From positions 434,001-498,000 of the forward strand of contig NZ_CP042862.1 in assembly GCF_008001015.1 (NCBI RefSeq): DNA of 64,000 nt. The letters run 5' to 3'. The DNA comes from Serinicoccus profundi (GTDB taxonomy: Bacteria; Actinomycetota; Actinomycetes; Actinomycetales; Dermatophilaceae). The position numbers were made by a program, and so were the translations under genes. Of the stretch, positions 36,573 to 46,165 are shown piece by piece. Below the pieces are notes generated by a model, which made no database searches, had not been told where the DNA came from, and saw only the letters and a program-made list of their open reading frames with translations. Position 1 is the stretch's first letter. Every line of letters begins with the position of its first letter.

Positions 36573-38176
36573 GAGGCATCCATGCCGTCGGCTCCGAACA
36601 TGGGCAGCAGGCTACCCCTGGGCAGCTCTGACTCCACCGTTCCCATGCGCCACCGGTCGGTGAAGAGCGCGACCAGGGTGCCGTCCGTGCGGCGCAGCAC
36701 CTCAGCCCCGTGCTTGCCGTCCACCACGGGCATGGCGCTCGGGGTGGTCCGGCGGGCGATGCCGTAGCCGAGCGGCTCGAGCACCGCCTGCGCCCCGAAC
36801 TCGTGCTCGAGCCGGTGGGTGGCGACCTCGAACTGCATGGGTCCCACGGCCGCGAGCACGGGAGCCTGGGCGCCCCGGCGGTCGCTGACGAGCACCTGCA
36901 CCACGCCCTCCTGGTCGAGCATGTCGATCCCGCGCCGGAACTGCTTGGAGCGCCCGGTCTCCCGGGCCCGCACGACAGCGAAGTGCTCGGGCGCGAACCG
37001 CGGCAGCGGCGGGTAGTGCACGGCCCTGCCCTCGTGCAGGGTGTCACCGACGTGCAGCGCATGGGCGTTGACCAGGCCGACGACGTCGCCGGGGTAGGCC
37101 TCGTCGATCGTCTCGCGCTCGCGGCCGAAGACGGACTGGGCATACTTCGTCTGGAACGGTCGCCCGGTGCCGGCGTGCGTGAGCACCATCCCTCGCTCGA
37201 AACGGCCGGAGCACACGCGCATGAAGGCGATCCGGTCCCGGTGGGAGCGGTCCATGCCGGTCTGGACCTTGAAGACGAAGCCGGACAACGGCCCGTCGAC
37301 CGGCTGGGCGACGCCCTGCACGTCGGACCACGGCCCGGGCGGGGGCGCCAGGCGGGTGACCGCCTCCAGCAGCTCGGCCACGCCGAAGTTGATGACGGCG
37401 GCGGTGAACAGGACCGGGGTGGTCCGGGCGGCGAGGAACTCCTCCTGGTCGTGGACCTGACCGGAGGCGGTGAGCAGCTCCAGCTCCTCGGTGGCCGCGT
37501 GCCAGTCCTGGCCGTGGCGGCGCGCGGCCTCGCCTGCGTCCAGCTCCTCGCGCCCGGCGACCGTCGCTCCACCGGGGGTGCGGGTGAACTGCGTCATGCC
37601 ACCGGTGGCGGCGTCGACCACGCCGCGGAAGTCGCCGGCGATGCCGACGGGCCAGTTCAGCGGGGTCGGGGTGACGCCGAGGCGCTGCTGGATCTCGTCG
37701 AGCAGCGCGAGCGGCTCCTGGCCGGGGCGGTCCCACTTGTTGATGACGGTGATGACCGGGGTGCGCCGCACCCGGCACGCCTCGAAGAGCTTGAGCGTCT
37801 GCGGCTCCAGCCCCTTGGCGGCATCCAGCAGCATGACGGCGCAGTCGACCGCCGAGAGCACCCGGTAGGTGTCCTCGGAGAAGTCGGCGTGACCGGGGGT
37901 GTCCAGCAGGTTGAGGACCACGTCGTCGACGGTGAGCTGCAGCACCGCGGAGGTGATGGAGATGCCCCGCGCCTGCTCCATCTCGAGCCAGTCGGAGACC
38001 GTGCCGCGGCGTGCGCCCTTGCCGTGCACGGCTCCGGCCTGGGCGATGGCCTGCGCGTGCAGCGCCAGCGCCTCGGTGAGCGTCGACTTCCCGGCGTCGG
38101 GGTGGGAGATGACGGCGAAGGTGCGGCGGCGGGAGGCCAGCGCCGGAACATCGCTCGAGGCGAGGGGGGACGACAT
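36569..38176 (-). CDS. prfC: peptide chain release factor 3
   Basis: A 535-residue translational GTPase that removes RF1/RF2 from the ribosome after termination. G motifs: SHPDAGKST (G1, about 21-29), RGISITSA (G2), DTPGHADF (G3) and NKWDRPG (G4). Length and the C-terminal domain ([15 protein letters not shown]) agree with RF3 rather than EF-G. Start at ATG 38176, seven bases downstream of a TAGACT -10 box, so leaderless. RF3 is patchily distributed in actinobacteria. Confidence 0.93.
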   Translation of the reverse strand: MSSPLASSDVPALASRRRTFAVISHPDAGKSTLTEALALHAQAIAQAGAVHGKGARRGTVSDWLEMEQARGISITSAVLQLTVDDVVLNLLDTPGHADFSEDTYRVLSAVDCAVMLLDAAKGLEPQTLKLFEACRVRRTPVITVINKWDRPGQEPLALLDEIQQRLGVTPTPLNWPVGIAGDFRGVVDAATGGMTQFTRTPGGATVAGREELDAGEAARRHGQDWHAATEELELLTASGQVHDQEEFLAARTTPVLFTAAVINFGVAELLEAVTRLAPPPGPWSDVQGVAQPVDGPLSGFVFKVQTGMDRSHRDRIAFMRVCSGRFERGMVLTHAGTGRPFQTKYAQSVFGRERETIDEAYPGDVVGLVNAHALHVGDTLHEGRAVHYPPLPRFAPEHFAVVRARETGRSKQFRRGIDMLDQEGVVQVLVSDRRGAQAPVLAAVGPMQFEVATHRLEHEFGAQAVLEPLGYGIARRTTPSAMPVVDGKHGAEVLRRTDGTLVALFTDRWRMGTVESELPRGSLLPMFGADGMDAS

Positions 38177-38183
38177 ACGCCCG

Positions 38184-38189
38184 AGTCTA
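38184..38189 (-). promoter_or_regulatory. -10 element TAGACT of the prfC-merR-rnj operon
   Basis: On the minus strand TAGACT is seven bases before the prfC ATG. Confidence 0.42.
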
Positions 38190-38327
38190 ACGCCGCGGTA
38201 GAGTTGGCCGTGCTGCGACGGTGACCACCCGTCGCCCTCCCGCGTCCCGGCCCCTGCCTGACGGACGCCTCCGACGCCGCCGTCGCCCCCGATCCCTGAC
38301 CTGATCCCCGCCTGCCCGAGGAGCCCC

Positions 38328-39887
38328 ATGACCGAGCCGACCACCGCCCCGGCGTCCGGGGGACGCCAGACCCCCGCCGTGCCCGAGGCCGGTGAGCGCG
38401 AGACCTCGACGCGCGCCGCACTGCGCCACCCGCGCCGCCTGCGCACCGAGGTCCTCGCCGGCCTCGTCGTCGCGCTCGCCCTCATCCCCGAGGCGATCTC
38501 CTTCTCCATCATCGCCGGGGTCGACCCGAGGGTGGGGCTCTTCTCCAGCTTCGTCATGGCCGTGACGATGGCCTTCGTCGGCGGCCGGCCCGCGATGATC
38601 ACCGCCGCGACCGGCGCCGTGGCCCTGGTCATCGCCCCGGTGGCCAGGGAGTACGGCCTCGACTACTTCCTCGCGACCGTGCTGCTGGCCGGGGTGCTGC
38701 AGATCGTGTTGGCGGTCCTCGGGGTCGCCAAGCTCATGCGCTTCATCCCCCGGATGGTCATGGTGGGCTTCGTCAACGCCCTGGCGATCCTCATCTTCAT
38801 GGCGCAGATCCCCTACCTCATCGACGTGCCGTGGCTCGTCTACCCGATGGTCGGGCTCGGCCTGCTCATCATGGTCGGGCTCCCGCGGCTGACGACGGTG
38901 GTGCCGGCCCCGCTCGTCGCGATCGTCGCCATCACCGCGCTGGCGTGGGCGGCCGGGTGGCAGCTGCCGGACGTCTCCGACCAGGGGGAGCTGCCCACCT
39001 CCCTGCCCGAGCTCCTCGTCCCGGACGTGCCGCTGACGCTGGAGACCCTGCGGATCATCGCCCCCTACGCCCTCGCCATGGCGCTCGTCGGCCTCCTGGA
39101 GTCCCTCATGACCGCCAAGCTGGTCGACGGGGTCACCGACACCCACTCCGACAAGACCCGCGAGAGCTGGGGCCTGGGCGTCGCCAACCTCGCCTCGGGG
39201 TTCTTCGGCGGCATGGGCGGCTGCGCGATGATCGGTCAGACGATGATCAACGTCAAGGTCGCCGGGGCGCGGACCAGGATCTCGACCTTCCTCGCCGGCG
39301 TCTTCCTGCTCGCGCTCGTGGTCGGTGCCGGCCCGGCCGTGGGCATGATCCCCATGGCCGCCCTCGTCGCGGTGATGATCATGGTCTCGGTCGCGACCTT
39401 CGACTGGCACAGCGTCCGGCCCGCCACGCTGCGCCGGATGCCGCACAGCGAGAACCTCGTCATGATCCTCACCGTCGTCGTGACGGTCGTCACGCACAAC
39501 CTCGCGTATGGCGTCATCGTCGGGGTCAACGCGGCGATCATCCTCTTCGCCCGCCGGGTCGCCCACTTCGCCTCGGTCGACCGCGTCGCCGAGGCCGATG
39601 TCGACGGCGACGGGACCCCAGACGTGCGCACCTACGCGGTCTCCGGTGAGCTGTTCTTCGCCACGAGCAACGACCTCGTCTACCAGTTCGACTACGCGGG
39701 CGACCCGGCCCGGGTGGTGATCGACCTCTCCGACAGCCACATCTGGGACGCCTCCACCGTCGCCGCCCTCGACGCCGTGCAGACGAAGTACGCCCGCCTC
39801 GGCAAGGAGGTCACGATCGTCGGTCTCAACACGTCCTCCGCGGCCCGGCACGGGCAGCTGACCGGGCAGCTCGGCGAGGGTCACTGA
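38328..39887 (+). CDS. SulP family inorganic anion transporter with STAS domain
   Basis: A 519-residue SulP/SLC26-type permease with about 12-14 membrane helices from residue 40 to about 400 and a C-terminal STAS domain (about 425-510; [20 protein letters not shown]). [18 protein letters not shown] and [20 protein letters not shown]-type segments are characteristic. Substrate may be sulfate, bicarbonate or another anion. Bacterial SulP proteins of this shorter kind are often bicarbonate transporters, but nothing nearby (no carbonic anhydrase) settles it. ATG at 38328 follows GAGGAG. Confidence 0.9.
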   Translation: MTEPTTAPASGGRQTPAVPEAGERETSTRAALRHPRRLRTEVLAGLVVALALIPEAISFSIIAGVDPRVGLFSSFVMAVTMAFVGGRPAMITAATGAVALVIAPVAREYGLDYFLATVLLAGVLQIVLAVLGVAKLMRFIPRMVMVGFVNALAILIFMAQIPYLIDVPWLVYPMVGLGLLIMVGLPRLTTVVPAPLVAIVAITALAWAAGWQLPDVSDQGELPTSLPELLVPDVPLTLETLRIIAPYALAMALVGLLESLMTAKLVDGVTDTHSDKTRESWGLGVANLASGFFGGMGGCAMIGQTMINVKVAGARTRISTFLAGVFLLALVVGAGPAVGMIPMAALVAVMIMVSVATFDWHSVRPATLRRMPHSENLVMILTVVVTVVTHNLAYGVIVGVNAAIILFARRVAHFASVDRVAEADVDGDGTPDVRTYAVSGELFFATSNDLVYQFDYAGDPARVVIDLSDSHIWDASTVAALDAVQTKYARLGKEVTIVGLNTSSAARHGQLTGQLGEGH

Positions 39888-39931
39888 CGCCCGGGGAGGG
39901 GGAGGCGGGTGCGTCGGGCCCCGAGATGACG

Positions 39932-39971
39932 AAGGGCCGTCGACCTGCATCGCTGCAGGTGGACGGCCCTT
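39932..39971. terminator. strong hairpin between sulP and tRNA-Pro
   Basis: Eighteen-base arms (39932-39949 and 39954-39971) pair with one mismatch around a four-base loop. The ends AAGGG and CCCTT give a short U-run on both strands, so it can stop both the sulP transcript and the tRNA transcript. Confidence 0.85.
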
Positions 39972-39978
39972 GATCAGA

Positions 39979-40055
<77 letters not shown>

Positions 40056-40156
40056 TGGCCTCCGCGCGAGGCCGAGGGGGCCGCGCGCAGCGTCCGCAAG
40101 GATAGCCCACGGCCCTGGCCTGGGCTAAATCCGTCGTGCCTGTCGGTGGGGGCGTC

Positions 40157-40162
40157 TAGGTT
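40157..40162 (+). promoter_or_regulatory. -10 element TAGGTT of the AAA ATPase gene
   Basis: TAGGTT is six bases before the ATG at 40169. The bases between are GAGGAG, so either a leaderless start or a Shine-Dalgarno start is possible. Confidence 0.3.
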
Positions 40163-40168
40163 GAGGAG

Positions 40169-41653
40169 ATGGACGACGACGTCAGGGGATTCCTCCGTTC
40201 CTTCCGCTCGCTGGCGGAGGCGGCGCACCGCAGCACGGTGGACGAGGGCGGGGAGCCGCTCGGGGAGCGGATCACGGCATACCTCGGCACGACCGCGGCG
40301 CAGGTGGCGGTCGTCACCGAGGAGGTGGCCGGGCACCGCTTCGCCGACTGGGACGTCGCGCTGGCCGAGATCGCGGGCCGCGATCCCGAGGCGGAGGAGA
40401 TCGGGGTCGGGGGCGGCGACCTGCGTCACCACCTCTCGCTCGCCGACCTCATCAGCGGCTCGCACGGTATGCCCTCGGTCGGTCAGGTCGACTACGTCTC
40501 GGTCGCTGTCGGACCGCACGAGCACCGGCGCGCGATGGGGGTGGGGCTCCGGCTGTTCCGTCACGGCGGGGTGCCCGTGGTGGTGCTGCAGCGCCGGGGC
40601 AACCCGCAGTACGGCCGCAACAGGGCGACCTTCGAGGTGCTGTGCGTCGACGACATGGCCCGCGACGCGGTGCTGGAGGAGCTGCGCGTCCTCTCCCTCG
40701 AGCGCAGCGTGCTGCGCGGCAAGGTCATCAGCTTCGAGTCCTCCGGATATGGCCCGGAGTCCGAGGGCGTCACCTTCTTCCCGCGACCGGACGTCGACGA
40801 GGGGGAGGTCATCCTGCCGCCGGGCTCGCTCGCCCGGATCACCGGGCACGTCAGCGGCATCGCCGAGCACGCCGCCACGCTGCGCCGCTACGGCCAGCAC
40901 CTCAAGCGCGGGCTGCTCCTCTTCGGGCCCCCGGGCACGGGCAAGACGCACACCGTGCGGCACCTCATCGGGCGCAACCCCGAGCACACCGTGGTCCTGC
41001 TCGCGGGCGACTCGCTGCGCTTCATCTCCCTCGCCGCATCGCTCGCCCGGGCGTTGCAGCCGGCCGTCGTGGTGCTGGAGGACTGCGACCTCGTGGCGGA
41101 GGACCGCGGAATGGGTGACGTGGCCCGGCCCCTGCTCTTCGAGGTGCTGGACGCCATGGACGGGCTGGACGCCGACGCCGACGTGACCTTCCTGCTCACG
41201 ACCAACCGTGCCGAGGCCCTGGAGCGGGCCCTCGTGCAACGCCCCGGCCGCGTCGACCTGGCGGTGGAGATCCCGCTGCCGGACGAGGCGGGGCGCCGCC
41301 GCCTCCTCGATCTCTACGCCGCCCAGCTCCCGCTGGCCGAGCAGACCCGGGCCGAGGTCGCCCGCCGCACCGAGGGCACGACCGCCTCCTTCGTCAAGGA
41401 GCTGGTGCGCCGCGCGGTGCTGGCGGCTGCCCTCGCCGACCAGGAGCCGCAGGACCGCCACCTCCTTGAGGCCCTCGACGGGCTGCTGGCCAGCCAGGAC
41501 GAGCTCACCCGGGTGCTCCTGGGCCACGGCCGAGCAGACGACTCACCGGGAGCGGACTTCCCTGACGGCGGGGCGTCGGCGGACGCCCTCGACCTGATGG
41601 TCGAGGACGATCCCCTCAGCGAAGAACGCCAGGGCCGGGTCGGGCCGCCGTGA
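40169..41653 (+). CDS. AAA family ATPase with uncharacterised N-terminal domain
   Basis: A 494-residue ATPase. Residues 1 to about 230 form a domain I do not recognise, with a beta-rich middle part (GQVDYVSVAVGPHEHRRAMG). The classic AAA module follows: Walker A LFGPPGTGKTHTV (about 252-264), Walker B VVVLEDCDLVAED with Asp instead of the usual second acid order, sensor 1 LLTTNR and an arginine-finger region RPGRVDLAVEIPLP. The C-terminal helical lid reaches about residue 445. It resembles the CDC48/FtsH-like AAA class, but no protease or membrane segment is present. It stands alone; it overlaps the convergent metallophosphoesterase by 38 bases. Confidence 0.82.
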   Translation: MDDDVRGFLRSFRSLAEAAHRSTVDEGGEPLGERITAYLGTTAAQVAVVTEEVAGHRFADWDVALAEIAGRDPEAEEIGVGGGDLRHHLSLADLISGSHGMPSVGQVDYVSVAVGPHEHRRAMGVGLRLFRHGGVPVVVLQRRGNPQYGRNRATFEVLCVDDMARDAVLEELRVLSLERSVLRGKVISFESSGYGPESEGVTFFPRPDVDEGEVILPPGSLARITGHVSGIAEHAATLRRYGQHLKRGLLLFGPPGTGKTHTVRHLIGRNPEHTVVLLAGDSLRFISLAASLARALQPAVVVLEDCDLVAEDRGMGDVARPLLFEVLDAMDGLDADADVTFLLTTNRAEALERALVQRPGRVDLAVEIPLPDEAGRRRLLDLYAAQLPLAEQTRAEVARRTEGTTASFVKELVRRAVLAAALADQEPQDRHLLEALDGLLASQDELTRVLLGHGRADDSPGADFPDGGASADALDLMVEDDPLSEERQGRVGPP

Positions 41654-42590
41654 GGGTGAGCAGCGTCGCCTCGGGCCGGCAGCAGAAGCGGAACGGCGTG
41701 TAGGGGTTGCCGCCGAGCCCGGCCGACACGTGCAGCCAGGCTGCGTCGGCGGGTGCCGCGTCCGAGGGTGTCGCGCCCGCGCCGGGCCACCAGCGGGACA
41801 GTCCCGACGCCCGGGAGGTGTCGAGGTCGCAGTTGGTGACCAGGGCGCCATACCCCGGCACCCGCAGCTGGCCGCCGTGGGTATGCCCCGCGATGAGCAG
41901 GCCGGCGCCGTCCGCCGCCATCGGGTCGAGCACCCGTCGGTAGGGCGCGTGGGTCACACCGATCGTCAGGTCGGCCTCCGGGTCCGCCGGCGCGGACACC
42001 CGGGCGTAGTCGTCGAGGCCCAGGTGCGCGTCGTCGGTGCCGACCAGCTCCAGGTCGAGGCCACCGACCGGCAGCCGCACCCGGCGGTGGGTGAGGTCGG
42101 CCCAGCCGCGGGCCGTGAGCCCGTCGACGAGATCCTGGGTCGGGAGCCGCAGGGGGGTGAGGTCGGCACCCTTGCGGTGGCTGTCGTTGACATACCGCAG
42201 CGGGTTCTTGCGCGTGGGCGGGTAGTAGTCGTTGGAGCCGAGCACGAAGGCTCCCGGGCGGTCCAGGAGCGCGCCGTAGGTCTCGAGCGCCGCGGGCACG
42301 GCGTCCATGGCCGCCAGGTGGTCACCGGTGTGGATGACGAGGTCGGGCTGGAGGTCGGCCAGGCCGCGCACCCAGTCACGCTTGCGGGTCTGCCGGGGCA
42401 CGAGGTGCAGGTCCGACAGGTGCAGCACGCGCAGGTCGCGCGACCCGACCGGCAGGCACGGCACGGTCTGCTCCCGGAGGGCGAACCAGCGTGGCTCGAC
42501 CCAGGTGGCGTAGGCCGCCACCCCGGCTCCCAGGCCGAGCGTCGTGGCCACCGCGCGGGCGAGGTCGCCGCCGACCGCGCGTCCGCTCAC
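41616..42590 (-). CDS. metallophosphoesterase with N-terminal membrane anchor
   Basis: A 324-residue calcineurin-like phosphoesterase. Motifs: LHLSDLHLV (Asp-x-His), HTGDHLA (GDxx), GSNDYY (GN/SD), HAPYR and GHTHGGQL. A short hydrophobic N-terminal segment (about residues 7-27) probably anchors it. The family near ponA in actinobacteria (the Rv3683 type) is of unknown substrate. GTG at 42590 is preferred; a GTG at 42617 in the same frame is the alternative. Its 3' end overlaps the convergent AAA gene. Confidence 0.88.
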   Translation of the reverse strand: MSGRAVGGDLARAVATTLGLGAGVAAYATWVEPRWFALREQTVPCLPVGSRDLRVLHLSDLHLVPRQTRKRDWVRGLADLQPDLVIHTGDHLAAMDAVPAALETYGALLDRPGAFVLGSNDYYPPTRKNPLRYVNDSHRKGADLTPLRLPTQDLVDGLTARGWADLTHRRVRLPVGGLDLELVGTDDAHLGLDDYARVSAPADPEADLTIGVTHAPYRRVLDPMAADGAGLLIAGHTHGGQLRVPGYGALVTNCDLDTSRASGLSRWWPGAGATPSDAAPADAAWLHVSAGLGGNPYTPFRFCCRPEATLLTLTAARPGPGVLR

Positions 42591-42657
42591 GCCAGTCCCA
42601 GGTCGATAGCCCCGCACCTGCGTGCGGTGGCCCGAGATCCCGGCGCCGGGGTGGAGA

Positions 42658-43122
42658 TCATCCGGCGAGGGCCTGCCTGACGGCGGCGGCGACCCGGCCG
42701 CCCTCGGCGCGGCCCCCGACCCGGGGCTGCAGGACCTTCATCACCTGGCCCATGCCGCGCAGGTCGGTCGCGCCGGTCTCGGCGACGGCCGCGCGGGCCA
42801 GCTCGACCAGCTCCGCATCGCTCAGCTGCTCCGGGAGGTAGGCCTCGAGCACCGCCAGCTCGGCCTCCTCCTGGGCGGCCAGCTCCGGGCGGCCGGCGCC
42901 GGTGTAGGCATCCGAGGCCTCGCGGCGCTTCTTGGCCTCCTTGGCGATGACCTTGAGCACCTCGTCGTCGGCCAGCTGGCGTGCCTCCTTGCCGGCGACC
43001 TCCTCGGTGGTCACGGCGGTCAGGGCCATGCGCAGCGTGCCCGCGCGCACCCTGTCCTGGGCGCGCATGGCGGCGGTGAGGTCCTGCTGGAGGGTGGCCT
43101 TGAGGCCGGTCTGCTCGCTCAT
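42658..43122 (-). CDS. GatB/YqeY domain protein
   Basis: A 154-residue protein of the YqeY family, related to the C-terminal tRNA-binding domain of GatB. MRMGQVMKVLQPRVGGRAEGGRV-like residues near the end (GMGQVMKVLQPRVGGRAEGG) and LKATLQQDLTAAMRAQDRVR at the start are diagnostic. It may bind tRNA, but the role is unsettled. It follows ponA by 76 bases in the same direction. Confidence 0.92.
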   Translation of the reverse strand: MSEQTGLKATLQQDLTAAMRAQDRVRAGTLRMALTAVTTEEVAGKEARQLADDEVLKVIAKEAKKRREASDAYTGAGRPELAAQEEAELAVLEAYLPEQLSDAELVELARAAVAETGATDLRGMGQVMKVLQPRVGGRAEGGRVAAAVRQALAG

Positions 43123-43157
43123 GCGGTCAGTGTCTCATCGGGGCTTCGCCCACGCCC

Positions 43158-43177
43158 GTGCGCGGGCTGCCGCGCAC
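43158..43177 (-). terminator. small hairpin after ponA
   Basis: GTGCGCGG (43158-43165) and CCGCGCAC (43170-43177) pair perfectly around GCTG. It lies 22 bases after the ponA stop, before yqeY; no U-run follows, so termination may be partial. Confidence 0.4.
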
Positions 43178-43198
43178 CGTGGGAGAGGTGGAGGTGGC

Positions 43199-45883
43199 TC
43201 AGTCGTCCTGACCGGGAGGGTCGGTTCCCGGCGGCTCCTCGGGCGGTCCCGGGGTGGGTGCCGGCTCGGGCTCGGGCTCCTGCGTCGGCTCCGGCTCAGG
43301 CTCGGGCTCCTGCGTCGGCTCGGGCTCGGGCTCGGGTTCCGGCTCCTGTGTGGGCTGCGGCTGGGGTTGCGGCTGCGGCTGTGGCTGCGGCTGTGGCTGG
43401 GGTTGAGGCTGCCGGGGGGCCGGCTGCGGTTGCGGCTGGGGGAGGGCCGCGGCCTGCTGGAAGCCGGTGGAGACGTGCAGCGTCACCGGGTTGGAGGTCT
43501 GCACCGACGAGCCCACACCCGGGGTGGTGTAGACGACGGTGCCCTCGGGCTGGCTCGAGGAGACCCGGACGACGCTGCCGGTCAGGCCGGCGTCCTCGAG
43601 CCGCTCCTGCGCCTCGTCCACCGGCATACCGACGACGCGGGGGATCGTCACCCGCTTGCCGTTGAGGATCTCCGCGGAGGGCTCGTCCCAGTCCTCGATC
43701 TCCATCCCCTCGGAGGCGGTATCCATGATCCGCTTCCACGTCGGGGCCGCGAGCGAGGAACCGAAGAGCGGACCCTCGATGAACTCGCCGCCGATGGTGA
43801 TGTCGACCAGGTCGTCGCCGTAGCGGGCGCCGCCCGGGACGTTGCCGACGAAGACCGCGGTCGACAGCTGCGGGGTGAAGCCGGCGAACCACGTGCTCGT
43901 CGAGTCGTTGTTGGTGCCGGTCTTGCCGCCCGCGGGGCGCTCGCCCTCGAGGATCGCGCGCCACCCCGAGCCATCGATGCTCAGGACGCCCCCGAGGAGC
44001 TCGACGGCGCCGAGGGCGACGTCCTCCTCGATGACCCGCTCACACTCCGGGAGATCCAGCGGCAGCTCCTCACCGTTGGCGTCGGTCACCTTGGTCACCG
44101 GCACCGGCGGGCAGTAGATCCCGCCGGAGGCGAAGGTGGCGTAGGACGTGGCCACGGTCAGCGGGCTCGCCGTGTCGGCGCCGAGCACCAGTGAGGGAGC
44201 CAGCGTCGTGTCGGCGTTGCCCGGGTCGAGCCCGTAGTCCTGGCCGTTGGCCGCGTGCAGGCCCATCTCGGTCATGGTGTCCGCGATGTCGCACGTCCCG
44301 ACCTGCGAGGCCAGCGTGGCGAAGGCGGTGTTGACCGACAGGGCCGAGGCCTTACGCAGCGTGATCTCGGGCACGTGGTTCTCGTCGTTGGCGTTGCGGA
44401 CCGCCCAGTGGTCCTCACCGATGGTGCAGCCCTCCTCGAAGTCGTCCCGGAAGAAGATGCCGGCCGGGAAGACCTCGTCGGCCGGGGGGTATGACGTGGG
44501 CCGGTCCTCGGGGTCCTCGAGCCAGACGTTGCCCATGGCGCTGTCCTGCGGCTCGCGCACCCGGATGTCGGCCTCGACCGGCACGCCCTTCTCCAGTGCG
44601 TCGACCAGGGTGTAGGCCTTGGCGATCGAACCGATCGCCATACCTCCCGGACCGCCGTAGGCGTTGTCGACATTCCAGTTGACCGAGGTGGTCTGGACTT
44701 TGTCCTGGCTCTCGTCGAAGGAGTACTCGCTGGACTGGTTGAAGGCCAGGATCTTGCCGGTGCCCGGCTCCACCACGCTGGCGGCCGACCCGAGGAAGTA
44801 GTCGTTGCCCTCCGGGGTGGCGTCGCGCAGGATGTCCTTGATCTCGGCGGACAGCTCGAGGTCCAGCGTGGTCTCGACCGTGAGGCCGTTGGTGGTGAGG
44901 TTCTCCAGCCGCTCGTCACGGGTCTTGCCGAGCGCGGGCTGCTCGAGCAGCCAGGCCTCCACGTAGTCGCAGAAGTAGGGGTTGCGCGAGCGCAGGCAGG
45001 AGCGCTGGCTGTCCCTGATCTCGAGCATGTCCTCGACCTTCACGGCGACGGCCTCGTCGTGCTCCTCCTGCGTGATCATGTCCTGGTCAAGCATGTTGCC
45101 CAGCACGACGTCGCGCCGCCCCTGAGCCAGCTCGGGGTTGGCCACCGGGTTGGTGTTGCTGGGCGAGCGCACGACCCCCGCCAGCAGCGCGGACTGTGCG
45201 ACCGTGAGGTCCGCGGCGTCGACGTTGAAGTAGTGCCGGGCCGCCGCCTGGACGCCGTAGACATTGTCGCCGTAGAAGGCGAGGTTGAGGTAGCCGACGA
45301 GGATCTCGTCCTTGGTGAGCCGCTCCTCGAGGGTGATCGCATACTTCAGCTCGCGCAGCTTGCGGACGTAGCCCTCCATCCCCGACCGGGCCTGCGCCTG
45401 CGCGTAGGCCTCGGCGTCATCCTCCTTGAGCGCCTGCTGCAGCAGGGCCAGCTTGATGTACTGCTGGGTCAGGGTCGACCCGCCCTGGGTGGTGTCCGTC
45501 GTGGTGTTCTGGACCACCGCCCGGGCCAGCGCCTCGACATCGGCGCCACCGTGCTGGAAGAAGCGCTCGTCCTCGATCGCGACCTGCGCGTCCTTCATGT
45601 TCTGGCTGATCTCGTCGCTCTCGACGATGATGCGGTTCTGCTGGGCCGGCGTCGCGAGGATCGTGCCGTCCGCGGCGAGGATGCGGGACTGCTGGGCGAG
45701 CGGGTTCTGCTCCAGGTCGCCGGGGAGCTCCTCGAACATGCTGACCCCCTCGCGGGCGGCGAGCCCGCTGGCGCCCACCACGGGGGCGAGGAGTCCGGCG
45801 CCGATGATCCCCATGAGGATCGAGACGGCCAGGAAGACCCCCAGGAGCGAGGTCACCCGTGCGACAGTGAGAGCAGAGCGCAT
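43199..45883 (-). CDS. bifunctional penicillin-binding protein, PonA2-like, with PASTA domain
   Basis: An 894-residue class A PBP. One N-terminal membrane helix (about 8-36) precedes the GT51 glycosyltransferase (EDERFFQHGGAD, GGSTLTQQYIK), then the transpeptidase with active-site Ser in GSIAKAY, SVNTAF and KTGTNND. A PASTA domain (about 735-805; PRVVGMPVDEAQERLEDAGL) and a long tail of Pro-Gln and then Pro-Glu repeats end the protein. It builds and crosslinks peptidoglycan outside the membrane. ATG at 45883 is seven bases after TACGGT, so leaderless. A much longer open frame upstream is not coding. In mycobacteria ponA2 has the same neighbour (a metallophosphoesterase). Confidence 0.93.
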   Translation of the reverse strand: MRSALTVARVTSLLGVFLAVSILMGIIGAGLLAPVVGASGLAAREGVSMFEELPGDLEQNPLAQQSRILAADGTILATPAQQNRIIVESDEISQNMKDAQVAIEDERFFQHGGADVEALARAVVQNTTTDTTQGGSTLTQQYIKLALLQQALKEDDAEAYAQAQARSGMEGYVRKLRELKYAITLEERLTKDEILVGYLNLAFYGDNVYGVQAAARHYFNVDAADLTVAQSALLAGVVRSPSNTNPVANPELAQGRRDVVLGNMLDQDMITQEEHDEAVAVKVEDMLEIRDSQRSCLRSRNPYFCDYVEAWLLEQPALGKTRDERLENLTTNGLTVETTLDLELSAEIKDILRDATPEGNDYFLGSAASVVEPGTGKILAFNQSSEYSFDESQDKVQTTSVNWNVDNAYGGPGGMAIGSIAKAYTLVDALEKGVPVEADIRVREPQDSAMGNVWLEDPEDRPTSYPPADEVFPAGIFFRDDFEEGCTIGEDHWAVRNANDENHVPEITLRKASALSVNTAFATLASQVGTCDIADTMTEMGLHAANGQDYGLDPGNADTTLAPSLVLGADTASPLTVATSYATFASGGIYCPPVPVTKVTDANGEELPLDLPECERVIEEDVALGAVELLGGVLSIDGSGWRAILEGERPAGGKTGTNNDSTSTWFAGFTPQLSTAVFVGNVPGGARYGDDLVDITIGGEFIEGPLFGSSLAAPTWKRIMDTASEGMEIEDWDEPSAEILNGKRVTIPRVVGMPVDEAQERLEDAGLTGSVVRVSSSQPEGTVVYTTPGVGSSVQTSNPVTLHVSTGFQQAAALPQPQPQPAPRQPQPQPQPQPQPQPQPQPQPTQEPEPEPEPEPTQEPEPEPEPTQEPEPEPAPTPGPPEEPPGTDPPGQDD
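43253..43440. repeat. low-complexity Pro-Gln/Pro-Glu coding repeats
   Basis: Alternating six-base units of the GGCTGC/GGCTGT and GGCTCG/GGCTCC type encode (PQ)n and then (PE)n interrupted by TQE. They form an extended, flexible wall-spanning tail of the PBP. Confidence 0.85.
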
Positions 45884-45890
45884 ACCAGAC

Positions 45891-45896
45891 ACCGTA
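45891..45896 (-). promoter_or_regulatory. -10 element TACGGT of the PBP gene
   Basis: On the minus strand TACGGT is seven bases before the ATG at 45883. Confidence 0.4.
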
Positions 45897-45976
45897 CGTG
45901 AGATTTCTGAGAGGTCCCGGCTCCTCGCCGGCGGGGCCGGGGCACGCACGTGACCAGCGCCTCCGAGGTCGCCCGG

Positions 45977-45982
45977 TAGGGT
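45977..45982 (+). promoter_or_regulatory. -10 element TAGGGT of the DUF4177 gene
   Basis: TAGGGT is six bases before the ATG at 45989, so the transcript is probably leaderless. It would drive the short gene and the RidA and NUDIX genes behind it. Confidence 0.42.
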
Positions 45983-45988
45983 CGGGGC

Positions 45989-46156
45989 ATGACTGTGCAG
46001 CAGTGGGAGTACGCGACCGTTCCGCTCATGATCCACGCCACCAAGCAGATCCTCGACCAGTGGGGCGAGGACGGCTGGGAGCTCGTGCAGGTCGTGCCCG
46101 GCCCTGGCGACGGCAGCAACCTCGTCGCCTACCTCAAGCGCCCCAAGAACGCCTGA
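45989..46156 (+). CDS. small DUF4177-like protein
   Basis: A 55-residue protein, MTVQQWEYATVPLMIHATKQ at its start, with WGEDGWELVQVVPGP and a Lys/Arg-rich end. This matches the short DUF4177-type proteins found in actinobacteria next to a RidA-family gene between ponA2 and crp. Two tryptophans and the GEDGWELV pattern are the hallmark. No function is known. The gene is followed by RidA after nine bases. Confidence 0.82.
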   Translation: MTVQQWEYATVPLMIHATKQILDQWGEDGWELVQVVPGPGDGSNLVAYLKRPKNA

Positions 46157-46165
46157 GGGTCCGGT

